From Bacteroidales bacterium UBA3653 (lineage in GTDB: Bacteria; Bacteroidota; Bacteroidia; Bacteroidales; Paludibacteraceae), in contig DFKE01000011.1 of assembly GCA_002373505.1 (NCBI GenBank), positions 48,692-112,691 of the forward strand: a stretch of 64,000 nucleotides of DNA, written 5' to 3'. The notes beneath the pieces were generated by a model. It had not been told where the DNA came from, ran no database searches, and worked only from the letters and a program-made list of their open reading frames with translations. The translations under genes and the position numbers were made by a program. Numbering within the stretch: the stretch's first letter is position 1; each line of letters opens with the position of its first letter. Positions 44,285-52,740 of the stretch are shown here, in pieces.

Positions 44285-44328
44285 TTGTTAATTAAACTTA
44301 TTACTATAAACTACTAACTCTTACTACT

Positions 44329-44826
44329 ATGGACAAGACGATTCTTATTCAGCCCGAGAGTGGCTTGCGTTTCGACTGGAAGGCTATTGCCTCAAATCCC
44401 AGCGGACATCACGAACCACAAATTGACTTGGTGGCCTATAAGGCGCTTTATACTAATAAGATCGCACAGGCGCGTGCGTGCGGTCAGGAGCCGGTGTTGG
44501 TCAGTCTGCCTATCATGGACGAAGACCGCTATTTCGCATATATCACACGCGGCATGAGCATGCAGGAGCGCAAGAATGTGCTGTACTGGCTTGGTGGCAA
44601 GACGGAGCGGCTCCGCAATATTCATGCGATGTATAACCTGTCGCTCTTCCGTCTGGCAGCAGTGCAATGCGTGCACCTGGTGGACATCACCTCTCCGATG
44701 CTGGCCAGCACTCATTATGACGAACTGCTGGACCAGGACGGAGTGACGCTCTCTCCCGCCGGAGAGGCGATGGTGAATAGGGAACTAGCGTCGCTTGCCA
44801 GCCGCCTTAGCGTTCTCGCGAGCTAA
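44329..44826 (+). CDS. SGNH-hydrolase-like small protein of unknown function
   Basis: The protein has 165 residues and no signal peptide. The run EPVLVSLPIMDEDRYF, a central RNIHAMYNLSLFRLA, VDITSPML and the end DQDGVTLSPAGEAMVNREL follow the order of SGNH/GDSL hydrolases. However, the N-terminal GDS block is missing and the usual D..H of the last motif reads DGVTLS, so activity is doubtful. Its 3' end overlaps the convergent yidC gene by 42 nt. Likely controlled by the adjacent LytTR protein. Confidence 0.55.
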   Translation: MDKTILIQPESGLRFDWKAIASNPSGHHEPQIDLVAYKALYTNKIAQARACGQEPVLVSLPIMDEDRYFAYITRGMSMQERKNVLYWLGGKTERLRNIHAMYNLSLFRLAAVQCVHLVDITSPMLASTHYDELLDQDGVTLSPAGEAMVNRELASLASRLSVLAS

Positions 44827-46695
44827 ACGCTGTTGCTCTCTCTGCATCGCTTCCAAGCGAGCCATGAAGCCGGATTTCTTCTTTCCGGCTTTTTTCTTTT
44901 TGTTCTCTTCCATCTCTTTGAGCATCTTCTCGTCGTTCAGGGTCCAGCGGAAGATCATGGTCTGCAGAATCGTGAAGAACAGCGAAACGAGGTAATAGTA
45001 ACTCAGACCTGCGGCGTAGTCATTGAAGATAAAGAGGAACATGAGCGGCATAGCGTACATCATGTATTTCATGAATTTCATGTTCGGGTCTGTCGCCTGG
45101 GACTGCATCGTGATATAGGTGTAACCGATGTTACAGATCGTCATCAGCAAGCAGAACAGAGACAGGTGGTCTCCCAGCAGCGGGATATTGAATCCCCAAT
45201 GGAAGACGGCGTCATAGGTAGAGAGGTCCTCTGCCCATAGGAGCGACTTGCCTCGCAGTTCGATAGCCGTAGGCAGGAACCAGAACATAGCCATCAGTAC
45301 CGGGAATTGGAACAGCATCGGCAGACATCCGCTCATGGGGTTGACACCCGCCTGTTGGTATAGCTGCATCGTTGCCTGCTGGCGTTCCTGCATCTTCTCT
45401 GCCGGATATTTCTCGTTGATGGCGTCTAACTGCGGTTTCAGCGCTTTCATTTTCGCGCTCGATTTATAGGACACGAATACGAACGGCAGGATGATCAGTT
45501 TGATGACGATGGTCATGAGCAGGATCACAATGCCGATATGCAGTCCCCATCCGGTGAAGAGGTCAAACATCGGGATGACGAGCCATTCGTTGATCCAGCT
45601 GACTATCTTCCATCCCAGTGGTACGAGTGTGTTCAGATGCAGCCGTTCGCTGCGCTCAACACCCTCGTCGTATGCCTTGAGCGTGTGGTAGTGGTTCGGA
45701 CCGCAGTAGAACCGAACTCCCGTGGGGGTCTTGCCCGACAGGTCGAACGGGACAGAAGTGTTGGTCGTATATTCTTTGATATAGCCGGAGTTCTTGTTCT
45801 GCAGGGTGGAGGTGAGTTGGGTGGAGGAGAACGCGTCGTCAGCTATCATGACGGTTGAGAAGAACTGGTCCTTGTACGCGATCCATTTTACGCGGGTGCT
45901 CTCCTTGGCGTTGTCGTCTTTGCTCTCGCTCAGTTTCTCTATGTCGCCTCCCACCAGCATGTATTGGAGTTGCGCATACCGTTCCTCGAACTTGCGTCCT
46001 TGTTCCTGTTGCGGGATCAACTGGCGCCATTGCAGTTCCAGCGAGTTGATGTTCTGCGCCAGCTCGGTCTGCATGTTATGCGGTTCGATAGAGAGGTGTA
46101 CCATGTAGTTGTCGGACAACTCATATACGAAATCGAGCCATGCGTCCTCCGATGCGGTATGCAGCCGGAGAACAGCCGTATTGGGCAGAACGGTGTCAAC
46201 AGGTGTGAAGAACAGGTTCGCGGTCTGCAGGATGCGGTTGTTGGCGGTGATGAGGGTCAGTCCGAAGGCACTCTCGTCGCCCCGGAAGAGACTCAACGGG
46301 TTGATGCTGTCGCCCGAAGCCTTGTATTCCAGCAACTCGGCATGTTTAATCACGCCGCCACGCGTGGAGAGGGTCAGGCGGACTTTCTCGTTCTCAAGCG
46401 TGACAAAACGCTCGTCGCCCTGCGCAGCCGAAGCAAAAGTGCCGTATGCTGCCTGAATCCGTTCCTGCAACTGCTCCGGCGATACGGTCTCTGCCTGAGA
46501 AGCGGCCTGACCGGCTACGAACTGTAATGAGTCGGACAGACGCTGAGCCTCCTGTTCCGTTATCTGGACGAGGCGGAGCGAGTCCTGTACGCGTTGACGT
46601 TCCGCCAGTTCTTCTTTTGACGGGCGGTTCAGCATGGTGAACCCTACGATAATTGCGGCTATTAATAGAAAGCCGATCCAAGTGTTTTTATCCAT
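44785..46695 (-). CDS. yidC: Membrane protein insertase YidC
   Basis: The protein has 636 residues. An N-terminal helix (MDKNTWIGFLLIAAIIVGF), a large periplasmic beta domain (about 60-355) and the conserved insertase core (about 375-600: KLIILPFVFVSYKSSAKMKA, QAGVNPMSGCLPMLFQFPVL) are all present, with a Lys/Arg-rich C-terminal tail (KKKKAGKKKSGF). It inserts proteins into the inner membrane with or without SecYEG. The gene lies 42 nt after an outer-membrane protein gene. Confidence 0.96.
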   Translation of the reverse strand: MDKNTWIGFLLIAAIIVGFTMLNRPSKEELAERQRVQDSLRLVQITEQEAQRLSDSLQFVAGQAASQAETVSPEQLQERIQAAYGTFASAAQGDERFVTLENEKVRLTLSTRGGVIKHAELLEYKASGDSINPLSLFRGDESAFGLTLITANNRILQTANLFFTPVDTVLPNTAVLRLHTASEDAWLDFVYELSDNYMVHLSIEPHNMQTELAQNINSLELQWRQLIPQQEQGRKFEERYAQLQYMLVGGDIEKLSESKDDNAKESTRVKWIAYKDQFFSTVMIADDAFSSTQLTSTLQNKNSGYIKEYTTNTSVPFDLSGKTPTGVRFYCGPNHYHTLKAYDEGVERSERLHLNTLVPLGWKIVSWINEWLVIPMFDLFTGWGLHIGIVILLMTIVIKLIILPFVFVSYKSSAKMKALKPQLDAINEKYPAEKMQERQQATMQLYQQAGVNPMSGCLPMLFQFPVLMAMFWFLPTAIELRGKSLLWAEDLSTYDAVFHWGFNIPLLGDHLSLFCLLMTICNIGYTYITMQSQATDPNMKFMKYMMYAMPLMFLFIFNDYAAGLSYYYLVSLFFTILQTMIFRWTLNDEKMLKEMEENKKKKAGKKKSGFMARLEAMQREQQRLARENAKAAGKRR

Positions 46696-46737
46696 TTAAT
46701 GTGTCTGATTTATATATACGTGTTGTTATTTCCGTGT

Positions 46738-47487
46738 TTAGTTGCGTTTGAGTTTTCCGAACATCACGCCTACGTATAGACGCGGACCGCTCGGGGTCAT
46801 GAAATTGCTCCATTTGACGTCATTGCCAAGGTTGGTAAGACCGCTGCTGGTACGTCCGAAAGGTAACATATAGTCGATTCGGATCATGAGAGCAATATGG
46901 TTGGTTAGACCGATTTCTAATCCTACGTACGGATCCATATAAAAGAACGGGGTCTTGACGTACGAAGAGTTGTAAGTAGTATTATCCTCCGGCGTGTTTC
47001 CGGGGTTCTCCACGGGGTCCTGGTCCGGTACATAGAGTCGTTTCATTGTACCTCCACCCACCGAGAGACCGATCATCGGGCGAGTCTTGCCCCAGTTGGC
47101 GTAGAAATCCGTGAACGCACCTCCCCATCCGGTCCGGACATTCGAGCCGGTGCCCATGAGCGGCATGGTGCTCACATAGCCTTCTGCGCCTAAGTGAATA
47201 TGATTAATAAAATGCACGCGCAACATACCTCCCAGACCGAAACAGAGACCGGATTTAGGCAGCCCTTTGACGTAGTCGGAACTTCCCAAACCTGTGTTGC
47301 TAAACACTTTGGTCGGATCGTCGGAAAAGAGGTAGCCGCCATGCAGCAGCATACCTCCCGAGAAGCCGGTGTACACCTTGGTGGTCTTGCGGCTCTCTTG
47401 CGCCTGAGCATCGCTTCCCTCCTGCTCCCCGGCGATCAGGCTCAGGGGCAGAAGGAGCAATGCGATCAATAAGATTTGTTTCTTCAT
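46738..47487 (-). CDS. Outer-membrane beta-barrel-like protein of unknown function
   Basis: The protein has 249 residues with a signal peptide (cut near LIAG). Alternating amphipathic strands with Gly and aromatic residues (YTGFSGGMLLHGGYLF, MIGLSVGGGTMKRLYV, GPRLYVGVMFGKLKRN) suggest an 8- to 10-strand barrel. It begins 6 nt after deoD, so they are co-transcribed. No specific family is recognised. Confidence 0.65.
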   Translation of the reverse strand: MKKQILLIALLLLPLSLIAGEQEGSDAQAQESRKTTKVYTGFSGGMLLHGGYLFSDDPTKVFSNTGLGSSDYVKGLPKSGLCFGLGGMLRVHFINHIHLGAEGYVSTMPLMGTGSNVRTGWGGAFTDFYANWGKTRPMIGLSVGGGTMKRLYVPDQDPVENPGNTPEDNTTYNSSYVKTPFFYMDPYVGLEIGLTNHIALMIRIDYMLPFGRTSSGLTNLGNDVKWSNFMTPSGPRLYVGVMFGKLKRN

Positions 47488-47493
47488 CTATAT

Positions 47494-48207
47494 TTAAATA
47501 ATGTCAAAAGCGACGTCCATCATGTTGGTGAACGAGTTCTGGCGTTGTTCTGCGGTAGTGGCTTCGCCGGTCAGGATGTGGTCACTGACTGTACAGATCA
47601 CCAGTGCTTTCTTGCCTGCGCGTGCGGCGTTCATGTAGAGCGACGGAGCTTCCATCTCGTCTGCCAGCACACCCATCTTCGTCCAGTTGGCTTTGCGTTC
47701 GTCTTCGCAATAGAAGATGTCGGCGGAGAAGACATTACCTACGTGGTATGTGTATCCCCGTTTCTCGGCTGCTTCTACGGCTTTGCGGCAGAGCTCGAAG
47801 TCGGCGATCGGGGCGTAGTGTCCGGGTAGGTTGTATTGGGCGTCCCAGTTGCTGTCCGTGCAGCTGCCTTGCGCGATGACGAGGTCGCCCAGATGGACGT
47901 ACATCTGCCGCGCGCCGCACGAGCCTACGCGGATGATCGTGTCCACGTCATAGAAATTGAACAGCTCATAGGTGTAGATTCCGATTGACGGGATTCCCAT
48001 ACCGTGTCCCATGACGGTCACTTTCTTGCCTTTGTATGTACCCGTGAACGCAAGCATACCGCGGACGTTGTTTACTTGTACAGGGTTCTCCAGAAAGCGC
48101 TCTGCCATCAACTTGGCGCGTAGCGGGTCGCCTGCCATGATCATTGTCTTTGCAATCTCGCCGTACTGCGCACCGATATGCGGAGTAGGGCATTGTTCTT
48201 TACTCAT
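47494..48207 (-). CDS. deoD: Purine-nucleoside phosphorylase, DeoD type
   Basis: The protein has 237 residues, the usual length of the hexameric bacterial enzyme. It splits purine (deoxy)nucleosides with phosphate to base and pentose 1-phosphate. Signatures are PTPHIGA, MAGDPLRAK, GHGMGIPSIGIYTYEL, RVGSCGA, and EMEAPSLY with the catalytic SDHI/TGE region near the end. Cytoplasmic purine salvage. Confidence 0.94.
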   Translation of the reverse strand: MSKEQCPTPHIGAQYGEIAKTMIMAGDPLRAKLMAERFLENPVQVNNVRGMLAFTGTYKGKKVTVMGHGMGIPSIGIYTYELFNFYDVDTIIRVGSCGARQMYVHLGDLVIAQGSCTDSNWDAQYNLPGHYAPIADFELCRKAVEAAEKRGYTYHVGNVFSADIFYCEDERKANWTKMGVLADEMEAPSLYMNAARAGKKALVICTVSDHILTGEATTAEQRQNSFTNMMDVAFDII

Positions 48208-48234
48208 AATTCTGTGTTTTTAAAGGTTATTATA

Positions 48235-48266
48235 TTTCGTGATTTCGTAATTACGCAATTACGTTT
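48235..48266. repeat. Tandem array, four 8-bp units at the deoD-kdsB junction
   Basis: TTTCGTGA, TTTCGTAA, TTACGCAA, TTACGTTT with 8-bp period, ending one base before the kdsB stop codon. Confidence 0.6.
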
Positions 48267-48267
48267 A

Positions 48268-49017
48268 TTATCCGTTGTATTTGTACCACTGTATAGCTTT
48301 CTCCAGATCAGCCGGAGTGTCAATGCCGATAGTGGGTGTTTCTGTCACGCCTACCCGGATGCGGTAGCCGTTCTCTATCCATCGCAGCTGTTCCAGCCTC
48401 TCTTTGATCTCCAGCGGACTTTGCGGCAGCCGGGTGATACGTGCCAGTACGTCTGCGCGGTAGGCATAGATACCGATGTGCCGGTAGTGCCTTCCGTCGG
48501 AAGCGGCAATCACTTTGCGGGAGAACATCTTCGCTTCGCCGGTCCGGGTGTCCCATTCCACTTTGGGGCTGTTCTCGTTCTCCAGGTCAGCCGGAGTGTC
48601 CTTCTCCGTGAAGGGGCGGACGAGGGTGGCGATGTCGGTGCCTTCCCGGTCGAAACAAGCCATGAGGGCCTCTATCTGTTCGGGTTGGATGAAGGGTTCG
48701 TCGCCCTGTATGTTGATGATTACGGTGTCCTCGTCGTTCTGTTCGCGCCAGGAGGGCGTTGTGATGGCCTGATACGCCTCCAGACATCTCTCCGTGCCGC
48801 ATGTGTGGTCCGTACGGGTCATTACTACTTTGCCGCCGAAAGCCTCTACGGCGTCGTAGATGCGGTCGTCGTCAGTAGCTACTACCACGGTGTCCAGCAC
48901 TTTGGAAGCTTGTTCATATACACGGCGGACAACGGTCTTTCCGCATATGTCCGCCAGCGGCTTGCCCGGAAAGCGGGTGGAACCGTAGCGTGAGGGTATG
49001 ATACCTATAAATTTCAT
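48268..49017 (-). CDS. kdsB: 3-deoxy-manno-octulosonate cytidylyltransferase
   Basis: The protein has 249 residues. It activates KDO as CMP-KDO for lipopolysaccharide inner core. The N-terminal IIPSRYGSTRFPGKPL nucleotide site, TDHTCGTERCLEA, INIQGDEPFI and HIGIYAYRADVL are the family's motifs. It lies leftward in the row mfd-kdsB-deoD-OMP-yidC. Confidence 0.95.
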   Translation of the reverse strand: MKFIGIIPSRYGSTRFPGKPLADICGKTVVRRVYEQASKVLDTVVVATDDDRIYDAVEAFGGKVVMTRTDHTCGTERCLEAYQAITTPSWREQNDEDTVIINIQGDEPFIQPEQIEALMACFDREGTDIATLVRPFTEKDTPADLENENSPKVEWDTRTGEAKMFSRKVIAASDGRHYRHIGIYAYRADVLARITRLPQSPLEIKERLEQLRWIENGYRIRVGVTETPTIGIDTPADLEKAIQWYKYNG

Positions 49018-49020
49018 ATC

Positions 49021-49055
49021 ACAATCTACAAATCACAAATCACAAATCACAAATC
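49021..49055. repeat. Tandem array, five 7-bp units (ACAAATC) at the kdsB-mfd junction
   Basis: ACAATCT followed by four perfect ACAAATC units (49028-49055). The array starts 3 nt before the kdsB start codon and runs through the mfd stop codon (49047-49049), so it also writes the last two residues of Mfd. Confidence 0.85.
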
Positions 49056-52000
49056 CCCTGTCTCCACTTTGTGGAGCAGAGTCATCGCCCCTGCTATTGT
49101 TTTTACGTTCATTATTGTTATATACCGTCGTCCGGTCTTGAAGCCTTTCTTGTCCCTCTCTTCCTGCATCAGGCATCTCTCCGGTCTCGTCACGGCGTAT
49201 TGGATCATGTTGCCGAACTGTTTGGACTGCCAGTAGGCTTCTTTGTTCTGCACCAGATACATGGTCATGTGTTCGCCCTTGAGCAGTATCTTCTCTATTC
49301 CCATCCTGCAGCACAACCATCTCAGCCGCACTACGTCCAGCAGCTCTTCTGCGGGTTCGGGCAGCGGACCGAAACGGTCGATCAGACGCTTGCGGTAGTC
49401 CAGCAACTGCTCTTCGCTCCGCAGGCTGTCCAACTCGCGGTAAAGGGTGATACGCTCGGATATGTTCTCAATATACTCGCTCGGGAAACATACTGCGATG
49501 TCGGTCTCCAGCTGTGCGTCCGAACACCAAAGGCGCTGCGTGCCGTTCAACGTGCCTGCGGCACTGTTTAGCGCTTCGCTGTTTAGCGCACCTTCGGTGT
49601 TGTTTAAGCCTTCTTCTTCCTTCAACTCTTCCACGGCTTCGTTCAGGATCCGCTGGTAGGTCTCGTAACCCAGGTCGGCGATGAAGCCGGACTGCTCTGC
49701 GCCTAACATGTTTCCCGCTCCGCGGATATCGAGGTCCTGCATCGCCAGGTTGAATCCGGATCCGAGTTCGGCGAAGGTGCTCAATGCTTCCAGCCGCCGG
49801 CGTGCGTCTTCGGTCAGCAGCTCTTTCTCCGGCGCGATGAGGTAGCAGTATGCTTTTCTGTTGCTTCGTCCTACTCGTCCGCGCAACTGGTGCAGGTCTG
49901 CCAGACCGTACTGGTGGGCGCTGAAGATCAGGATTGTGTTCACGTTCGGTATATCTACGCCCGACTCGATGATGGTGGTCGAGAGCAGGATGTCGTAGTC
50001 ATAGTTGATGAACGCTTCCAGCCGCTCTTCCATCTCTCCGGCAGGCAGTTGGCCGTGTGCGGTCACGATACGCGCTTCGGGACATAGGTTCCTGATGCGG
50101 CGCTCGATACGCGGCAGCATCTCTATCCGGTTGTTGACGATGAAGATCTGGCCGTTGCGACCCATCTCCAGCTCTATCGCCTCTTTGATAATATCCTCGT
50201 CGTCAATCGTGATCAGCTCCGTCTGCACCGGATACCGGTTGGGCGGCGGCGTGGTCATGACGCTCAGGTCCCGCGCTCCCAACAGCGAGAACTGCAAGGT
50301 CCGTGGGATAGGTGTGGCGGTCAGCGTCAGGACATCTATGTTGGCGCGCAGGCTCTTCAGCTTCTCTTTGGCTGCTACGCCGAACTTCTGCTCTTCGTCG
50401 ATGATCAGCAGGCCCAGGTCGTGCCATTTGACATTCTTGCCGATGATCTTGTGTGTGCCGATCAGGATGTCTATCTTGCCTGCTTCCAGGTCTGCCAACA
50501 GCTCCTTGAGTTCTTTGGCGGATTTGAGCCGGCTGATATATTCGATCCGCACCGGCATGTTCTTCATCCTCTCGCGGAAGGTGTTGTAATGTTGCAGGGC
50601 GAGCACGGTGGTCGGTACCAGCACGGCTACCTGTTTGCCGTCCGTAGCTACCTTGAACGCCGCGCGCATCGCTACTTCTGTCTTGCCGAATCCTACGTCT
50701 CCGCATACCAGCCTGTCCATCGGCATGGGGCTTTCCAGGTCGTGCTTCACGTCCGCGGTAGCCTTCGCCTGGTCCGGTGTGTCTTCGTATAGGAACGAGG
50801 CCTCCAGCTCATGCTGCATGTACCCGTCGGGCGAGTAGGCGTAGCCTTGTTGCTGCTTGCGGGTGGCGTAGAGACGGATCAGGTCTCTGGCGATGTCCTT
50901 CACCTTGTCTTTTGTCCGCTCCTTGAGTCGTTCCCATTGGCCGCTGCCCAGACGCGAGATCGTCGGCTCGCTGCCTTCGCGGCCCTTGTATTTGCTGATG
51001 CGGTGCAGGTTATGGATGCTGACGAAGACGCAGGCGCCGTCGCGGTAGTTCAGTTTGATCATCTCCTGAGGCTTGCCGTTGACAGGGGTGGTGACGAGGC
51101 CGCCGAACTTGGCTATCCCGTGGTCGGAATGAACGACGTAGTCGCCTACCTGCAACTGGTTGATCTCGCGCAGCGTGATGATGGCTTTGCCGCGGCGCGC
51201 GTTCTCGCTCGTCATCGATACGCGGTGGTAGCGCTCGAAGATCTGATGGTCCGTGTAGCAGCATATCTTCAACCCCTTGTCCACAAACCCTTCATGCAGC
51301 GTGGCATTGATGGGGATGAAATGAGCCTCTTCCCGGCCCTCCCCTAAAGGGAAGGGTGTTTGGGTTTGAGCCCCTCCTTTTACGGGTGAAGAGCTCTGCT
51401 CGATCGGACTGCCGGTGGCCGTCCGTAGAACATTGTTGGGGTAGGCTTCCATGATCGCTTCGAGCCGGTCCAGCTGTTTCTTCTGTTCCGCCAGGATATA
51501 GATCTTGTATCCCTCTTCCTGATGGCGCCGGATGTCCTCCGTCAGGAGGTCGAACTGCTTGTGGAAGACCGGCTGCGGCAGGGTGTCGAAGGTTATCTTG
51601 CTGTGGTTCGGGAAATAACTCTTCTGCCCTATCTCTATCGTCCTGCGCCCCGTAACCGGTAACCCGTCACCCGTAACCGGTAACCCCTCTAATTTATACC
51701 TCACCACGCTCCAGTCATTGCTCACCCATACAAAATCGTCCGTCAGGTAATCGATGATGGTAAATCTTTCCTGGCTCTCTTTCGACGAAGACAGTCCGAC
51801 GATGTTTGCTTCCTGCAAACGGGTCTTGCTCAACTGGTCCTCTATGTCGAACTCACGGATGCTGTCTATCTCGTCGCCGAAGAAATCCAGACGGTACGGG
51901 ATGTCGTGACCGTAACTGTATATATCCACGATACTTCCTCGGATGGCGTACTGACCGGGTTGGAACACAAAATCCACGCGTTCGAATCCTGCCGCTGACA

Positions 52001-52505
52001 ACTGTTCGCTGATAGCTGAATGTGGTATCTCTTGCCCCACAGAATACTGAATGCTGACAGCATCCAGTTCTTCCTGTCTCGGCACCTCCTCCGCTATCGC
52101 CTCCGGATAGGTCACGATGACAGGAGTCTGGGTACAGGCATTCCTGAGAGCGCTTAAACATTCCGTCCGCTGTATCATCGCTGCATCATCTACCGTACGT
52201 CTCTTTTGCGCCGCCGGAAAGAAATACACCTTTGGTCCTACAGGCGCAGCCGGTAACCCGTCACCCGTAATCGGTAACCCGTCAGCGCTCAGCGACTGCA
52301 AGTCGCTATAGAGGTATTGTGCTGCTTCAGCATTGTCAAGGATCACAAACAGCGGTGCTTTCACGTGTGCCAGCGCCAGCGCGCGTGCGCCGGCATGCAA
52401 ACCGCTAAGGAGAAGATGAACCTCTTTCCCTTTCGCCAGCTCCCGGTTTATCAACCCCAGTTCGGGATGTTCACCAAACAACATGTCCAAATCGCCTATT
52501 TGCAT
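49047..52505 (-). CDS. mfd: Transcription-repair coupling factor Mfd with in-frame repeat insertions
   Basis: The protein has 1152 residues from ATG 52505. The frame is open to 52547, but the promoter at 52536-52566 puts the transcript start downstream of that, which decides for 52505. Mfd removes stalled RNA polymerase at DNA damage and recruits UvrA. A UvrB-like N-terminal region is followed by the RNA-polymerase-binding domain (DYVVHSDHGIAKFGG), a RecG-like helicase with Walker A GDVGFGKTE and DEEQ box (LIIDEEQKFGV), and the TRCF C-terminal domain. Four places contain low-complexity, repeat-encoded residues: near 80 (GLPITGDGLPAAP), near 278 (GLPVTGDGLPVTG), near 383 (QTPFPLGEGRE) and near 975 (ALNSEALNSAAGTLNG). 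Confidence 0.95.
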   Translation of the reverse strand: MQIGDLDMLFGEHPELGLINRELAKGKEVHLLLSGLHAGARALALAHVKAPLFVILDNAEAAQYLYSDLQSLSADGLPITGDGLPAAPVGPKVYFFPAAQKRRTVDDAAMIQRTECLSALRNACTQTPVIVTYPEAIAEEVPRQEELDAVSIQYSVGQEIPHSAISEQLSAAGFERVDFVFQPGQYAIRGSIVDIYSYGHDIPYRLDFFGDEIDSIREFDIEDQLSKTRLQEANIVGLSSSKESQERFTIIDYLTDDFVWVSNDWSVVRYKLEGLPVTGDGLPVTGRRTIEIGQKSYFPNHSKITFDTLPQPVFHKQFDLLTEDIRRHQEEGYKIYILAEQKKQLDRLEAIMEAYPNNVLRTATGSPIEQSSSPVKGGAQTQTPFPLGEGREEAHFIPINATLHEGFVDKGLKICCYTDHQIFERYHRVSMTSENARRGKAIITLREINQLQVGDYVVHSDHGIAKFGGLVTTPVNGKPQEMIKLNYRDGACVFVSIHNLHRISKYKGREGSEPTISRLGSGQWERLKERTKDKVKDIARDLIRLYATRKQQQGYAYSPDGYMQHELEASFLYEDTPDQAKATADVKHDLESPMPMDRLVCGDVGFGKTEVAMRAAFKVATDGKQVAVLVPTTVLALQHYNTFRERMKNMPVRIEYISRLKSAKELKELLADLEAGKIDILIGTHKIIGKNVKWHDLGLLIIDEEQKFGVAAKEKLKSLRANIDVLTLTATPIPRTLQFSLLGARDLSVMTTPPPNRYPVQTELITIDDEDIIKEAIELEMGRNGQIFIVNNRIEMLPRIERRIRNLCPEARIVTAHGQLPAGEMEERLEAFINYDYDILLSTTIIESGVDIPNVNTILIFSAHQYGLADLHQLRGRVGRSNRKAYCYLIAPEKELLTEDARRRLEALSTFAELGSGFNLAMQDLDIRGAGNMLGAEQSGFIADLGYETYQRILNEAVEELKEEEGLNNTEGALNSEALNSAAGTLNGTQRLWCSDAQLETDIAVCFPSEYIENISERITLYRELDSLRSEEQLLDYRKRLIDRFGPLPEPAEELLDVVRLRWLCCRMGIEKILLKGEHMTMYLVQNKEAYWQSKQFGNMIQYAVTRPERCLMQEERDKKGFKTGRRYITIMNVKTIAGAMTLLHKVETGDL
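49564..49603. repeat. In-frame CTGTTTAGCGC repeat in mfd (C-terminal part)
   Basis: CTGTTTAGCGCTTCG (49564-49578) and CTGTTTAGCGCACC (from 49579) with a degenerate third copy (GTTGTTTAA, 49599 on). It encodes ALNSEALNSAAGTLNG. The 11-mer also occurs in the NadR-like kinase gene 3.4 kb away. Confidence 0.75.
51337..51385. repeat. In-frame CCCTCCCCTAAAGGG-type insertion in mfd
   Basis: CCCTCCCCTAAAGGG and then a related CCCCTCCTTTTACGGG about 30 nt on. They encode parts of SSPVKGGAQ and TPFPLGEGRE, a proline/glycine stretch without counterpart in usual Mfd proteins as I know them. Confidence 0.5.
51649..51688. repeat. In-frame CCGTAACC/GGTAACCC array in mfd
   Basis: CCCGTAACCGGTAACCCGTC and then CCCGTAACCGGTAACCCC. 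Encodes GLPVTGDGLPVTG. A second copy of the same words lies at 52250-52284 in the same gene. Confidence 0.7.
52250..52284. repeat. Second GGTAACCCGTC array in mfd (N-terminal part)
   Basis: CCGGTAACCCGTCACCCGTA and then ATCGGTAACCCGTCA. Encodes part of DGLPITGDGLPAAP. It shares its words with the array at 51649-51688. Confidence 0.7.
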
Positions 52506-52535
52506 GTGCACACTACCGCATTCTAAAATCGACTG

Positions 52536-52566
52536 CAAATTTAGCACTTTTTTTTGGAATACGCAA
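52536..52566 (-). promoter_or_regulatory. Promoter of the leftward mfd row
   Basis: On the minus strand TTG (52566-52564) and TAAATTTG (52543-52536) are 20 nt apart. Transcription should begin near 52529, about 24 nt before the ATG at 52505. Confidence 0.75.
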
Positions 52567-52639
52567 GTTTTTGGTCATTTTCTCTCGTTTTTTACTTTCC
52601 CCACTTTTTGTAACAAACTCATATTGTTTCAGTTTGGGA

Positions 52640-52694
52640 ACTCGTAATTGACTCGTAAACGAGTCGTAATCGAGTCGTGAGTGAGTCGTAAAAG
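52640..52694. repeat. Tandem array, five 11-bp units (AsTCGTnAnnG) between kinase and mfd genes
   Basis: ACTCGTAATTG, ACTCGTAAACG, AGTCGTAATCG, AGTCGTGAGTG, AGTCGTAAAAG with exact 11-bp period. It lies in the 194-nt gap between the kinase stop (52741) and the mfd promoter. Positions 1 and 3-6 of the unit are constant. Confidence 0.85.
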
Positions 52695-52740
52695 TTAACC
52701 AGACTCTAAACAGAAGAAGGAGCCCCGAAGGACGATCTTC

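Noticed and set aside
49021..49055. CRISPR-like array
   Set aside because: Units are 7 bp in direct tandem without spacers and no cas genes are present; the same holds for the other short arrays.
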